DNA of 64,000 nt from Syntrophomonas sp. (GTDB lineage Bacteria; Bacillota; Syntrophomonadia; Syntrophomonadales; Syntrophomonadaceae). Where the stretch lies: NCBI GenBank assembly GCA_016841425.1, contig JAENZE010000004.1, positions 1-64,000 on the forward strand. Reading direction: 5' to 3'. The notes beneath the pieces are model-generated. The model was not told the origin of the DNA and did no database searches. It saw only the letters and a list, made by a program, of their open reading frames with translations. Position 1 is the stretch's first letter; each line of letters opens with the position of its first letter. Shown in pieces: positions 16,733-25,767 of the stretch. The translations under genes and the position numbers were made by a program.

Positions 16733-18406
16733 ATGACGATAAACCGGTCCATAAACACGGTAAAGCATTTACCGCGCTATCGGGAAGTAGCCAATGTATT
16801 CATTAAATATGGTTTTGCTTCGGTATATGATCGCCTGAATTTGCCTTTTATAAGAATACGGCGAAGATCAGATACCATCGATGATCGGTCGCAGCAGAGA
16901 AATGCTGCGTTCCGTCTGCGGGCTGCGTTTGAAGAATTGGGGCCTACCTTCATAAAGATGGGCCAACTGCTTAGTACCAGGGCCGATTGGCTGAATCCTG
17001 AATATATCAAAGAGCTGGAAAAACTGCAGGATCATGTACCTCCTTTTGCTTTTGCAGAAGTTGAGAAGATACTGGGTGAAGAGGGTATAGATTCAAATCA
17101 ACATTTCAGATATTTTAATCCCCAGCCTATGGCTGCTGCATCCATTGGTCAGGTTCATGAAGCCACTTTGATATCGGGTGAAAAGGTGGTAGTAAAAGTG
17201 AAACGGCCAGGTATTGATGAGATGGTAAAGACTGACCTGGAGATACTGCGAGAAATATCGGTATGGCTGGAAAAACGCAGCGAATGGATACGGTTTTATA
17301 AATTGTCCGAAGTTATCGAGGAACTGGGGCAGGCCCTGGTAAACGAATTGGACTTTGAAAAAGAGGCCCGCAATATCGAAATATTTCACCGCAATTTTAG
17401 GGAGATCGATACGGTTATTATCCCTGCTGTATTCTGGAATTACTCTGGTAAACGGGTGGTAACCATGGAATATGTGGAAGGAATAAAAATATCGGATTTT
17501 GCCAGCCTGAAACAACATCATTTTGACACCTGCCGGATAGCATCCCATATTGTTAAGGCACTCTATTACCAGATATATGTACATGGTTTCTTTCATGCCG
17601 ACCCCCATCCAGGTAACATGGCAGTAAGCAGCGGAGAGAAAATCATATTCTATGATTTTGGACAGGTGGGCGTGATTGACGAATACGATCGTGATAAATA
17701 CATGATTCTGGTAATTGGGATGATGCACCATGATGTTACCGGTGTTACCAGGGTCCTATTAGAAATAGCTGATAATACCCGCCATGTAAGTGTGGAAGAA
17801 TTGAGGCGGGATGTAGCTAACCTTTCTCGTAAGTATTACGGACTTCCCTTATCCCAGATAAATATTGCTCAGGCTCTATCGGAGCTAATCGATTTGTCGG
17901 TTCATTATCGGGTGAGGCTGCCAGCTGAATTGTCTTTGCTGGTCAAGATGCTGATGACCATTGAAAGTACTCTATCCCTTTTGGATCCTACGATCAGCCT
18001 GGTTGATATTGCTGAACCATATGGAAAACGAGCTTTAAAAGAAAGATTTTCCGGGCATAAGATAAAACAAGAGATAGCCGAGATAATTGTGGATTATGGA
18101 AATGTCGCCAGAACTATGCCCCGGGATATCAGTAATATCTTCAAGAAATTAATTGATGGACAAATTACAGTTAGAATGGAACATTACCGGCTGGAAGTAC
18201 TGGGGGCCAAGTTCGATTTGATATCTAATCGTCTCTCCCTGGCTATCATCCTGGCCAGCCTCATTATGGGTACTGCTCTCTTCGTAAATGTCAGCGGAAG
18301 CAGCAGCATTGTGGCAAGGATTCCAATCGCGGAAATAGGATTTATCCTGTCTGTAATCTTAGGACTCTTTTTAGCTTACTCCATTTTGCGCAGCGGCAGA
18401 TTCTGA
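16733..18406 (+). CDS. ABC1/AarF/UbiB-family atypical kinase
   Basis: Protein of 557 residues. The KxGQ motif characteristic of the family appears as FIKMGQLLSTR (76-86), followed by the alanine-rich loop AAASIGQVHEA, the ion-binding loops HADPHPGN and YDFGQVG, and two C-terminal transmembrane helices (about 495-515 and 525-550). In proteobacteria UbiB supports ubiquinone synthesis; in anaerobic Firmicutes lacking ubiquinone the substrate is unknown, with lipid or menaquinone-related roles proposed. The preceding 93-residue coiled-coil gene is likely co-transcribed. The ATG at 16733 has GGGAGGAAAC upstream. Confidence 0.88.
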   Translation: MTINRSINTVKHLPRYREVANVFIKYGFASVYDRLNLPFIRIRRRSDTIDDRSQQRNAAFRLRAAFEELGPTFIKMGQLLSTRADWLNPEYIKELEKLQDHVPPFAFAEVEKILGEEGIDSNQHFRYFNPQPMAAASIGQVHEATLISGEKVVVKVKRPGIDEMVKTDLEILREISVWLEKRSEWIRFYKLSEVIEELGQALVNELDFEKEARNIEIFHRNFREIDTVIIPAVFWNYSGKRVVTMEYVEGIKISDFASLKQHHFDTCRIASHIVKALYYQIYVHGFFHADPHPGNMAVSSGEKIIFYDFGQVGVIDEYDRDKYMILVIGMMHHDVTGVTRVLLEIADNTRHVSVEELRRDVANLSRKYYGLPLSQINIAQALSELIDLSVHYRVRLPAELSLLVKMLMTIESTLSLLDPTISLVDIAEPYGKRALKERFSGHKIKQEIAEIIVDYGNVARTMPRDISNIFKKLIDGQITVRMEHYRLEVLGAKFDLISNRLSLAIILASLIMGTALFVNVSGSSSIVARIPIAEIGFILSVILGLFLAYSILRSGRF

Positions 18407-18474
18407 TGATTAAGAATAATAGTACCATCCTATCAATATACATTACCATAAACCTGTAAGGGGGGATGTGATTG

Positions 18475-19617
18475 ATGAGGAGCTTGTACCTGCTGCTAAG
18501 TATTGGTATATTAACCTTATTGTTTACTATAGTATTGATGCTGCAGCCGGTCTTTGCTGCCGAAGCTGTGCAGCGGGTAATATTAATCAATGTCGAAGGT
18601 TTAAACTATGAAGGTTATATCAGCACCCCGATGCATAACTTGAGACAGATGGCAGCAGAAGGCCTAATGGATGAAAAATGTTTATCTCTGAGAACCGATT
18701 CACTTGAAGCTGCCCAGGCATCACTTTTAACCGGAACACTGCCGATTGAACATGGATACTATAACAGCAGCAATAATATAGAAGTTGAATCTCTATTAGC
18801 TTTACTTCAGAAGCATGGTAAGACATTTCAGGTAATTGATGGATCAGGCGGTAAACTCAAGGTGTTTAATTATGGGGAAGAAAAGTATGTAGGATTGAAA
18901 GCCGACAGCAAGGACCAAACTGCTCTGGCCCAGGTGATGAAGAATACACCGGAGAATATGCCTTTTTTCTCTTTCATATATGTTAATGACAGCATGGATG
19001 GTCTTTTATCTCTGGACGAAACCGTCTATTACGACTCTTTAATGTCTTTTGATAACAGTCTGGGGCAGCTTATAAGTTTTCTAAAAAATAATAATATGTA
19101 TTATGATTCCATGCTGATTGTGACTTCAGCTCGAAGCACTTCACCCAGTGACCTGGTGCCTCTGGTAATTCATGGCCCGGGATGCAAAACAGGTTCGAAA
19201 ACATCATCTACCATAATGCTGGATACAACAGCAACTATATGCAGATTTATTGGTTTGGATGCACCTGCAGCCTCAATTGGTATCCCGGTTTACGATGCCA
19301 TGACTATTCAGGAAGAGGATAAGAATTATGTCTATGCCAAGTGGGTAGCTGATTTGAAAAAAGAGAGAACCGCTCAGTGGAATAGATATTATGAGATTCA
19401 GGATGAATTATACAAAACCATTCATCAGATGGCCTCTATAAAAGAGGAACGTCAGAGCATTTCAAACTTTGCCGGTGAGAAGGAAAAGATAATAAATGTA
19501 TTAGAATCAAGATTAACCTGGGAACGTGCCCTGTATCTAGGCATATTTATAGTCATGATCGCCGGTTATCTGATAGAGTATAGATGGCTCAAGAAGAAAT
19601 TCATGCTATTCAAGTAG
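18475..19617 (+). CDS. Membrane-anchored alkaline-phosphatase-superfamily protein, probably inactive
   Basis: About 380 residues with an N-terminal signal anchor ending near FAAEA, an extracytoplasmic domain, a coiled-coil segment (about 300-345) and one C-terminal transmembrane helix. SLLTGTLPIEHGYYNS is the helix after the nucleophile in sulfatase/phosphodiesterase folds (usual pattern T-x-PS-x-SLLTG-x-P-x-HG). However, the nucleophile region reads RTDSLEAAQ. The first metal Asp is replaced in NVEGLNYEG and the usual DHG is replaced by SARSTSP. Most metal ligands are therefore missing, and a binding or scaffold role is more likely than catalysis. ATG 18475 lies 9 bases after GGGGG; a TTG one codon earlier is possible. 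Confidence 0.6.
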   Translation: MRSLYLLLSIGILTLLFTIVLMLQPVFAAEAVQRVILINVEGLNYEGYISTPMHNLRQMAAEGLMDEKCLSLRTDSLEAAQASLLTGTLPIEHGYYNSSNNIEVESLLALLQKHGKTFQVIDGSGGKLKVFNYGEEKYVGLKADSKDQTALAQVMKNTPENMPFFSFIYVNDSMDGLLSLDETVYYDSLMSFDNSLGQLISFLKNNNMYYDSMLIVTSARSTSPSDLVPLVIHGPGCKTGSKTSSTIMLDTTATICRFIGLDAPAASIGIPVYDAMTIQEEDKNYVYAKWVADLKKERTAQWNRYYEIQDELYKTIHQMASIKEERQSISNFAGEKEKIINVLESRLTWERALYLGIFIVMIAGYLIEYRWLKKKFMLFK

Positions 19618-19657
19618 CAAATATAATCGCTAGCAGCTGGTAAGACTTAAAGCTGCA

Positions 19658-19885
19658 CTATTCCCGGGGAATTTTATTCAGGAGCATCAGCAGAATGTCA
19701 CGAAATTCAACTATCCTGGACTTCTCAAATTCATTTCCGTAGTATTGGGCTTCTAATTCATGCTGGGCTATAAGCAGGGCATTGAACAGTTTTTCCTGAA
19801 AGCTCATGTGATCAAGACTAAAATATTCATCGATTTTGCGAACTACCTTGAGCTCCTCCTGGCTTAGATCTGATAAATAATACAT
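19658..19885 (-). CDS. Small hypothetical helical protein
   Basis: 75 residues, predicted all-helical and acidic, with no cysteine and no membrane segment. The start is ATG 19885, 8 bases after a perfect GGAGG; the in-frame GTG at 19894 overlaps that site and is rejected. It is convergent with the phosphatase-like gene and divergent from the T-box leader. I do not recognise the family. Confidence 0.6.
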   Translation of the reverse strand: MYYLSDLSQEELKVVRKIDEYFSLDHMSFQEKLFNALLIAQHELEAQYYGNEFEKSRIVEFRDILLMLLNKIPRE

Positions 19886-20017
19886 CAACTTCACCTCCAG
19901 ATAAAACTATAAATATGCAGATTTCGAAAAAATAGTGCAGGAAAACTTTACCCAAAATAACAATCCGCAAATTTCGGCTTGACGTAGGTTGACGGTAATG
20001 ATAGCATGATAAAAACC

Positions 20018-20263
20018 CATATTTAAAGCGATGATCAGAAGAGTAACTGAAGACCTGCTGACAGAGAACCGGGATTGCTGTGAACCGGGAGCAGTTAACA
20101 GTGAAAGCCACCTGAGAGCTCCGGTGTAATGCGGATTGACACTAAGCCGGACGGTTTCCTTGAGGCCGTTATCCATAACAGAGCGGGCATTTATGCAATT
20201 AGGGTGGTACCGCGGGAAATATACTCTCGTCCCTTGTGGGATGAGAGTTTTTATTTTTTATAA
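20018..20263 (+). promoter_or_regulatory. T-box riboswitch upstream of the Lrp/aminotransferase operon
   Basis: It contains the Stem I features (AGTAACTGA near 20043; AGAGAACCGGG and GTGAACCGGG of the distal loops), the T-box word AGGGTGGTACCGCGG at 20201-20215 and a terminator: ACTCTCGTCCC (20223) with GGGATGAGAGT (20238), then a T run. Uncharged tRNA should favour antitermination. The bulge TGGT implies a tRNA with discriminator A. The specifier codon lies in GGTGTAATGCGG near 20121-20135; ATG (Met) fits the discriminator, TGC does not, but I could not fold the loop with certainty. Confidence 0.9.
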
Positions 20264-20293
20264 TAATTTTTACTAAGGGGGCTTTAAAAAAGA

Positions 20294-20782
20294 ATGGAAC
20301 TAGAGAAAAAAATGTTAAAGATTCTAGAGCATGATGCGAAAATCAGTCCTAAAACTATGGCCACTATGCTGGATGAGGAAGAAGCACATATCCGGGAAGT
20401 TCTAGCGCATCTGGAAAAGGAAAGATATATACTTGGATACAATGCCGTGGTCAACTGGGATCGCTTTGGTGAGAACGGCGTAGAGGCCATGATTGAAGTC
20501 AAGGTAACTCCGGCGCGGGAAGTAGGCTTTAACGGCGTCGCTGAAAGAATCAGCCGTTTTCCGGAAGTTAGGTCAGTATATTTGATGAGTGGTACTTATG
20601 ATTTATCCGTTGTGGTGACTGCTGATACCATGAAGGAAATTGCTTTGTTTGTTTCCCATAAACTCTCCACCCTGGATGAGGTCCAGAGTACAGTTACTCA
20701 TTTCATACTCAAACGCTATAAACAGGATAATTTTATTTTTGAAAGCCCGCAGGAAGATAGAAGGTTGGTGGTCAGCCCGTGA
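20294..20782 (+). CDS. Lrp/AsnC-family transcriptional regulator
   Basis: 162 residues: N-terminal winged HTH (1-55, KILEHDAKISPKTMATMLDEEEAHIREVLAHL) and C-terminal RAM/AsnC ligand-binding domain (65-145, with FPEVRSVYLMSGTYDLSVVV). The family senses amino acids and forms octamers. It overlaps the aminotransferase gene by four bases (GTGA), so the two are translationally coupled, and both lie behind the T-box. This pairing suggests that it regulates the same amino acid pathway, possibly its own operon. Confidence 0.92.
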   Translation: MELEKKMLKILEHDAKISPKTMATMLDEEEAHIREVLAHLEKERYILGYNAVVNWDRFGENGVEAMIEVKVTPAREVGFNGVAERISRFPEVRSVYLMSGTYDLSVVVTADTMKEIALFVSHKLSTLDEVQSTVTHFILKRYKQDNFIFESPQEDRRLVVSP

Positions 20783-21954
20783 GCAATATGGATAAATATG
20801 TGTCCAAAACCGTGCAGGCCATTCCCCCTTCCGGGATAAGAAAGTTTTTCGATCTCGTTTCGCAGATGGAAGGGGTTATATCTTTAGGTGTGGGTGAACC
20901 CGACTTCGTAACTCCCTGGCACATAAGGGAAGCTTGCTTTTACAGCCTGGAACATGGATATACCATGTATACTTCTAACCAGGGTTTGATTGAACTTAGA
21001 GAAGAGATTGCCCTCTATATGCGGAGGCATATCGGAGTAAACTATTCGCCGGAGAACCAAATCCTGGTGACCGTAGGCGTCAGCGAAGCTGTCGATCTGG
21101 CTCTGCGGGCGATTATTGAACCGGGGGACGAGGTTTTAGTTCCAGAACCATCATATGTATCATATTCACCTGGAGCTAGTTTGGCTTATGGGATTCCCGT
21201 AGCGGTGGAGACCTTTGCTGAAGATGAATACCGTATTAGACCGGATATGCTGGAAAAGGCTATAACCCCCAAAAGCAAAGTCCTGATCCTGGCCTATCCC
21301 AATAACCCAACCGGCGGAATTATGCGTAAGGAAGACCTTGAACCTCTGGTAGAAATAATTATAAAGAATGATTTAATTGTTATATCTGACGAAATATATT
21401 CCGAACTTACTTACAATGGAGAACATGCTTCTATAGCCTCTCTTCCAGGCATGAAAGAACGAACTATTGTTTTTAATGGTTTTTCCAAAGCTTTTGCTAT
21501 GACCGGGTGGAGAATCGGATATGCATGTGGACATCCTGACCTGATCGGGGCAATGACTAAAATACACCAGTATACCATTATGTGTGCACCTATTATGGCC
21601 CAGAAAGCTGCCCTGGAGGCTCTTCGCCACGGAGAGACTGAAATGAGAAAGATGGTTGAAAATTATAATTACCGGAGAAAGATTATGGTATCCGGCTTCA
21701 GGGAAATCGGTATGCAGTGCTTTGAGCCGCAGGGAGCATTCTATGCTTTTCCCTCCATAGTTTGCACCGGCATGAACAGCGAGGAATTCAGCGAAAAGTT
21801 GATTATGGAAGAAAAAGTAGCCGTAGTTCCCGGAAATGCATTTGGAGCAATGGGTAATGGACATGTAAGATGCTGCTATGCGGCCAGTGTGGCTGACATT
21901 GAGCAGGCGTTAGATAGAATAGGATCATTTTTATCTCGACATAGAAAAGGATAA
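20779..21954 (+). CDS. Class I/II PLP-dependent aminotransferase
   Basis: 391-residue fold-type I aminotransferase of the aspartate-aminotransferase class (subgroup I-gamma). Signatures: VGEPDFVTP, YPNNPTGG, the PLP lysine in SKAFAMTGWRIGY, and the C-terminal substrate arginine in HVRCCYAAS. The closest general types are PatA/aromatic aminotransferases of Firmicutes. Start GTG 20779 overlaps the end of the regulator gene. T-box control means the transcript rises when one tRNA is uncharged, so the enzyme probably supplies or recycles that amino acid. If the specifier is Met, the last step of methionine salvage is a candidate; this is inference. Confidence 0.9.
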   Translation: MSNMDKYVSKTVQAIPPSGIRKFFDLVSQMEGVISLGVGEPDFVTPWHIREACFYSLEHGYTMYTSNQGLIELREEIALYMRRHIGVNYSPENQILVTVGVSEAVDLALRAIIEPGDEVLVPEPSYVSYSPGASLAYGIPVAVETFAEDEYRIRPDMLEKAITPKSKVLILAYPNNPTGGIMRKEDLEPLVEIIIKNDLIVISDEIYSELTYNGEHASIASLPGMKERTIVFNGFSKAFAMTGWRIGYACGHPDLIGAMTKIHQYTIMCAPIMAQKAALEALRHGETEMRKMVENYNYRRKIMVSGFREIGMQCFEPQGAFYAFPSIVCTGMNSEEFSEKLIMEEKVAVVPGNAFGAMGNGHVRCCYAASVADIEQALDRIGSFLSRHRKG

Positions 21955-22101
21955 TCTTCCAAATAAAGCAAGCAGTGTTGTCGAAAGTATAAGAATAGAT
22001 TAGGATTAGCCATTAATATTACGATAATTACCTGGAGGATTAAAGCCAAACCGAGTTGAACTCCTAAGTTATAAATAAATATAACGAAGGGGAGAGGTAC
22101 G

Positions 22102-22578
22102 GTGAGGGGAGATATATCAGAAAGAGAACTGGAACTGCTAAACGGATACTCTCTGCTAAGATCATCAGCGCAAAGCGATTTTCTTGATTACATGCGTTAC
22201 TTATTATCCAAACAGTACCGCAAGGAAGTAATGGCTGCTATATTCAACAACCGAATGCTTAATAGTCTGATAGATGATCTGGTGGCAATGGCAGATGTGG
22301 AAGAGATAGAAACTGAACACATTACAAAACGGGTAATGCAGATTCGCGAACTGTATTTCGGAGTATTTGAACAGGTTCATGGTCGTTATTGTGAGGTGGT
22401 CGAGAACCTGGACAGTAACGAGGTAGTAAAAGACTTTGGACGTATAAGTTTTGATAACCTGCTCCGGGCACTGAAAACCCAGGATAGTAAAGTTATAAAG
22501 GCTGAAATTATAGATTTTTATCAGCAGTATTGTCTGCTCTCAAGAAAAAAGGACGCCAGAAGACTGGTTGCGATATAA
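22102..22578 (+). CDS. Hypothetical helical protein
   Basis: 158 residues, almost entirely amphipathic helix, starting at GTG 22102 behind GGGGAGAGG. Repeated patterns such as YMRYLLSKQYRKEVMAAIFNNRMLN resemble helical scaffold or regulator proteins, but I do not recognise a family. It is followed 31 bases later by the beta-CASP nuclease gene and may be co-transcribed with it. Confidence 0.6.
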   Translation: MRGDISERELELLNGYSLLRSSAQSDFLDYMRYLLSKQYRKEVMAAIFNNRMLNSLIDDLVAMADVEEIETEHITKRVMQIRELYFGVFEQVHGRYCEVVENLDSNEVVKDFGRISFDNLLRALKTQDSKVIKAEIIDFYQQYCLLSRKKDARRLVAI

Positions 22579-22609
22579 TTAGATAGAGAAAAGGTATGGG
22601 GGAATAAAT

Positions 22610-24193
22610 ATGAAATTACGTTTCCTGGGTGCGGCCAGGACTGTGACCGGGTCTTTTTTTCTTATAGAAACGGAGACCAGCCGATTTGCAGTAGATTGTG
22701 GATTGTTTCAAGGCCCCAGGGCTTTGCAGGAGAGAAACTGCCGGGATTTTGTCGTGGAACCGGAATCGATTGATTTTGTTATACTTACCCATGCGCATAT
22801 AGATCATATTGGCCTGGTTCCTAAACTTTGCAAGCATGGTTTTAAAGGTAAAATTTACTGCAGTCATGCAACTGAAGATCTGGCTGGAGTGCTGCTCCCG
22901 GATTCGGGGCATATACAGGAATTCGAAATAGAGAGAAAAAACCGTAAAAACAAAAGGGCTGGCAAACCGCTGCTGGAGCCTATCTATACGGCCAATGACG
23001 CCATTGAATGTTTGGATCAATTTCGTTCTCTGAATATGGATGAAATTATCGAGTTGGCACCAAGTGTAAAGGTACGGTTGAGAAATGCCGGGCATATATT
23101 AGGAGCCTGCATCGTTGAGCTCTGGATAGAAGAGCAGGGCGAAAGACTAAAGCTGGTCTTTAGCGGAGATCTGGGAACCCCGGATCAACCTATCATTAAG
23201 AATCCCACTATTATCGAAAATGCAGACTATATTATCATCGAGTCTACTTATGGAAGCCGATTACACCCTCCTACAGAAAGCCGCAAAGAAGAATTGAAAG
23301 CGGTTATAGATCGAGCGATGAGTAAAGGGGGCAATTTAATAATCCCTGCTTTTGCAGTGGAAAGGACCCAGGATCTCTTATACGATCTAAATGAACTGAG
23401 CTCCGAAGGGAGGCTGGACCCCAACATCGAAATATATATAGACAGTCCCCTGGCTATAGCAGCTACCCGGATTTTCCAGAAGCACATAGATTTGTATGAT
23501 GATGATGCCAGAACAATATTAGAAGATCGCAAAAGTCATCCCTTGATGCTGGATCAGTTGAAATTTTCTCATACTCACCAGGAGTCAATGCAGCTTAACT
23601 GCAAACTGGGTAATATGATAATAATATCTGCCAGTGGAATGTGTGAAGCAGGAAGGATTAAGCATCACCTCAAAAACAACATCTGGCGACCGGAAGCAAC
23701 GGTTCTTTTTGTAGGTTATCAGGCTCAGGGCACCCTGGGAAGAAAAATATTGGATGGCGAAAAGCTGGTAACCATCCATGGGGAAAAAGTAGCAGTCAAG
23801 GCAGATATAGTAAATATTGAAACCTATTCTGCTCATGCTGATCAGGAAGGCCTGCTGAATTGGCTGCGGCACTTTAAATCCGATGTCAAAGGCATATTCC
23901 TGGTACATGGGGAAGAAGAGTCACAGGACGGTCTGGCGGCAGCCATAAAATCAGAATTCGATATTCCCGTTTATATACCCGACATGCTGGACGAATTTGT
24001 CCTGCAGGAAATGGAGCAAGCTCCAAGACTGCAGTACATTGAGGATAAACGAAAGGATCAAGCCAGTCGGGCTGAAAAAGCATATCTGGACCTGTGTTTG
24101 AAACTGCATGATATGTATCGGGATGGTATGAAGGATTCCAATTACCGGCAGATTATAAAAACGGTTGAAAAAGTAGAAGAAGCACTTGGATAA
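22610..24193 (+). CDS. Beta-CASP metallo-beta-lactamase-fold RNase
   Basis: 527-residue MBL-fold protein with THAHIDHIG (metal motif HxHxDH), GHILGA, the metal Asp in FSGDLG, a beta-CASP insertion (ESTYG, PAFAVERTQ) and the C-terminal RMMBL motif ending in TYSAHADQEGLL. This is the YSH1/CPSF73-like bacterial group, which cleaves RNA as an endo- or 5' exonuclease. Length and motif order are normal. It is not RNase J, which has a different C-terminus. The substrate is unknown. Confidence 0.88.
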   Translation: MKLRFLGAARTVTGSFFLIETETSRFAVDCGLFQGPRALQERNCRDFVVEPESIDFVILTHAHIDHIGLVPKLCKHGFKGKIYCSHATEDLAGVLLPDSGHIQEFEIERKNRKNKRAGKPLLEPIYTANDAIECLDQFRSLNMDEIIELAPSVKVRLRNAGHILGACIVELWIEEQGERLKLVFSGDLGTPDQPIIKNPTIIENADYIIIESTYGSRLHPPTESRKEELKAVIDRAMSKGGNLIIPAFAVERTQDLLYDLNELSSEGRLDPNIEIYIDSPLAIAATRIFQKHIDLYDDDARTILEDRKSHPLMLDQLKFSHTHQESMQLNCKLGNMIIISASGMCEAGRIKHHLKNNIWRPEATVLFVGYQAQGTLGRKILDGEKLVTIHGEKVAVKADIVNIETYSAHADQEGLLNWLRHFKSDVKGIFLVHGEEESQDGLAAAIKSEFDIPVYIPDMLDEFVLQEMEQAPRLQYIEDKRKDQASRAEKAYLDLCLKLHDMYRDGMKDSNYRQIIKTVEKVEEALG

Positions 24194-24378
24194 ATAATTA
24201 ATAATAAATTCCATTTTATTCAAGCGGAATTTATTTAATCATTAGTACTAATACTACTGTGTTGGGAAACGTAAATCGTCAAGTCCAGATATAAGGTAAA
24301 AACAGGAATTGCCATGGGTACGGGTTAAATTTATTCATAATGATACAATTTTTAGGTTAAATCTAGAATTATCTATTC

Positions 24379-24408
24379 TTGTTATCAGTTTATATCTAGT
24401 GCTATAAT
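24379..24408 (+). promoter_or_regulatory. Sigma-A promoter of the dnaD-like gene
   Basis: TTGTTA at 24379-24384 and TATAAT at 24403-24408 with an 18-base spacer; the coding start is 31 bases further on. The preceding 185 bases (24194-24378) contain nothing I recognise. Confidence 0.65.
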
Positions 24409-24438
24409 TTGCATACATATTTTGCAGGAGGAGAATGC

Positions 24439-25611
24439 ATGATTCAAAGCTCAGCAATAATAGAAGTTTTTCGCTGGGGATATGTAAATATACCCGGCGT
24501 TTTATTCGCTTATGCCAAAGAATTGAATTTAGACATGGAAGATATTGGCATACTGGCATCTGTCATTTGTGCCTATGAGAAAACCAGACCGCTGGCTCAA
24601 AACGGAGTTGAAGTCGGGCAGGTGCTCGAAGCATGTACTGCCTTATCAAGACAGAAATTATCCCGCAAACTAAACAGTCTGCATCAGGCAGGAATAATAA
24701 GTCTGGAGAATGGCAAGAAGAGCTTTGCTGAGAAAGAAGTATCACTGCAGCCATTAGTTATTAAATTGGAGAGTCTTATCGTCAGAGATCATCCTCGTTT
24801 GTCTGATAAAACAAATAGCGAAAAAACCAAAAAGCAGCAAATAGAAAAACTTGAAGATATGCTGGATGAATACAGGTACAAGATAGAGCAGCTGGAGTTA
24901 AGGCTGGAAGACAACAACCATCATCAGTCATCCAACAAATCGCTTCCAGTGCCGATAAAAAATGATGATAGTTTTAGACGGGTGGCTGATTTTGTTGCCC
25001 GTAAAACCGGCAATCTGCTGAGTGTTAAGATGTCCAACGAATTAAGGGTATGGTTAGATGAAATGGCCTTTTCGCCTGAATTTTTGCTGGTAATGCTGGA
25101 GCTGTGTTTTGAGAGGAAGATTGTGAATCCCGCAGATATATCGAAGATTGCGAGGGATCTTAAAGAGTATTCTATTAACAGTCTGGACGGTCTGGAAATG
25201 TATTTTAAGAACTACGTGGATACCGGTAAAAACATTTCGTTGAAAACCCGAAGGTTTGACCCGGACATCGTAGAATTTGGAAATTATACTGGTATTGATA
25301 TGAATGCAGAAGCCAGACGCAAAATTTATTACAAATGGAGATATGACTGGGGATTTTCTCATGCTATGATTATGAAAGCCGGTGAAGTCATGTGTCAACG
25401 CACCAAAAACGGGGGACTGGAATACATGGATAGTGTTTTAAATAATTGGATGGCCAAAGAAATCCGCCAAGTTCAGGAAGCCGATAAAGAAGTAAAAGAA
25501 TTTAAGGATAGGAAGCGCTCCGACAAGAAAATATCTAGCGTTAACCAGCCTAAGAGCTCTGCTGTTACCGGGGATGAATACGAAATATTTGTTCCTCCAG
25601 TAAAAAAATAG
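24439..25611 (+). CDS. DnaD-domain replication protein
   Basis: 390 residues. A winged-helix N-terminal region (about 1-85: INIPGVLFAY-like opening, then an HTH with LSRQKLSRKLNSLHQAGII), a coiled linker (about 120-160), and a C-terminal DnaD/DnaB_2 domain (about 275-355, RRKIYYKWRYDWGFSHAMIMKAGEVM). DnaD-type proteins remodel the origin and help load the replicative helicase. The next gene encodes a DnaB-type ATPase, which supports a loader-helicase pair. Start ATG 24439 has GGAGGAG five bases upstream; the frame is open from 24409. Confidence 0.8.
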   Translation: MIQSSAIIEVFRWGYVNIPGVLFAYAKELNLDMEDIGILASVICAYEKTRPLAQNGVEVGQVLEACTALSRQKLSRKLNSLHQAGIISLENGKKSFAEKEVSLQPLVIKLESLIVRDHPRLSDKTNSEKTKKQQIEKLEDMLDEYRYKIEQLELRLEDNNHHQSSNKSLPVPIKNDDSFRRVADFVARKTGNLLSVKMSNELRVWLDEMAFSPEFLLVMLELCFERKIVNPADISKIARDLKEYSINSLDGLEMYFKNYVDTGKNISLKTRRFDPDIVEFGNYTGIDMNAEARRKIYYKWRYDWGFSHAMIMKAGEVMCQRTKNGGLEYMDSVLNNWMAKEIRQVQEADKEVKEFKDRKRSDKKISSVNQPKSSAVTGDEYEIFVPPVKK

Positions 25612-25672
25612 TCCAATATTATGGGATAATACAGTAAAATAAGTATAGGTGTGTGCGGAACAGGCTAATAGT

Positions 25673-25703
25673 AGATAGCGGAGGATTATGTTCTCCGCTA
25701 TCT
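25673..25703 (+). repeat. Perfect 11-bp hairpin between dnaD-like and dnaB-like genes
   Basis: AGATAGCGGAG (25673-25683) pairs with CTCCGCTATCT (25693-25703) around a 9-base loop. There is no proper T run after it, so partial termination, mRNA stabilisation or a protein site are all possible. Confidence 0.6.
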
Positions 25704-25767
25704 AGTTATATATTAAAAGGCGCTGTACAGGCTCGATTACGAAGAGGCCGTTAGATATTAGAGTTGG

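Noticed and set aside
18342-18590. Minus-strand frame over the end of the UbiB-family gene
   Set aside because: It is antisense to two well-supported genes and shows no protein pattern.
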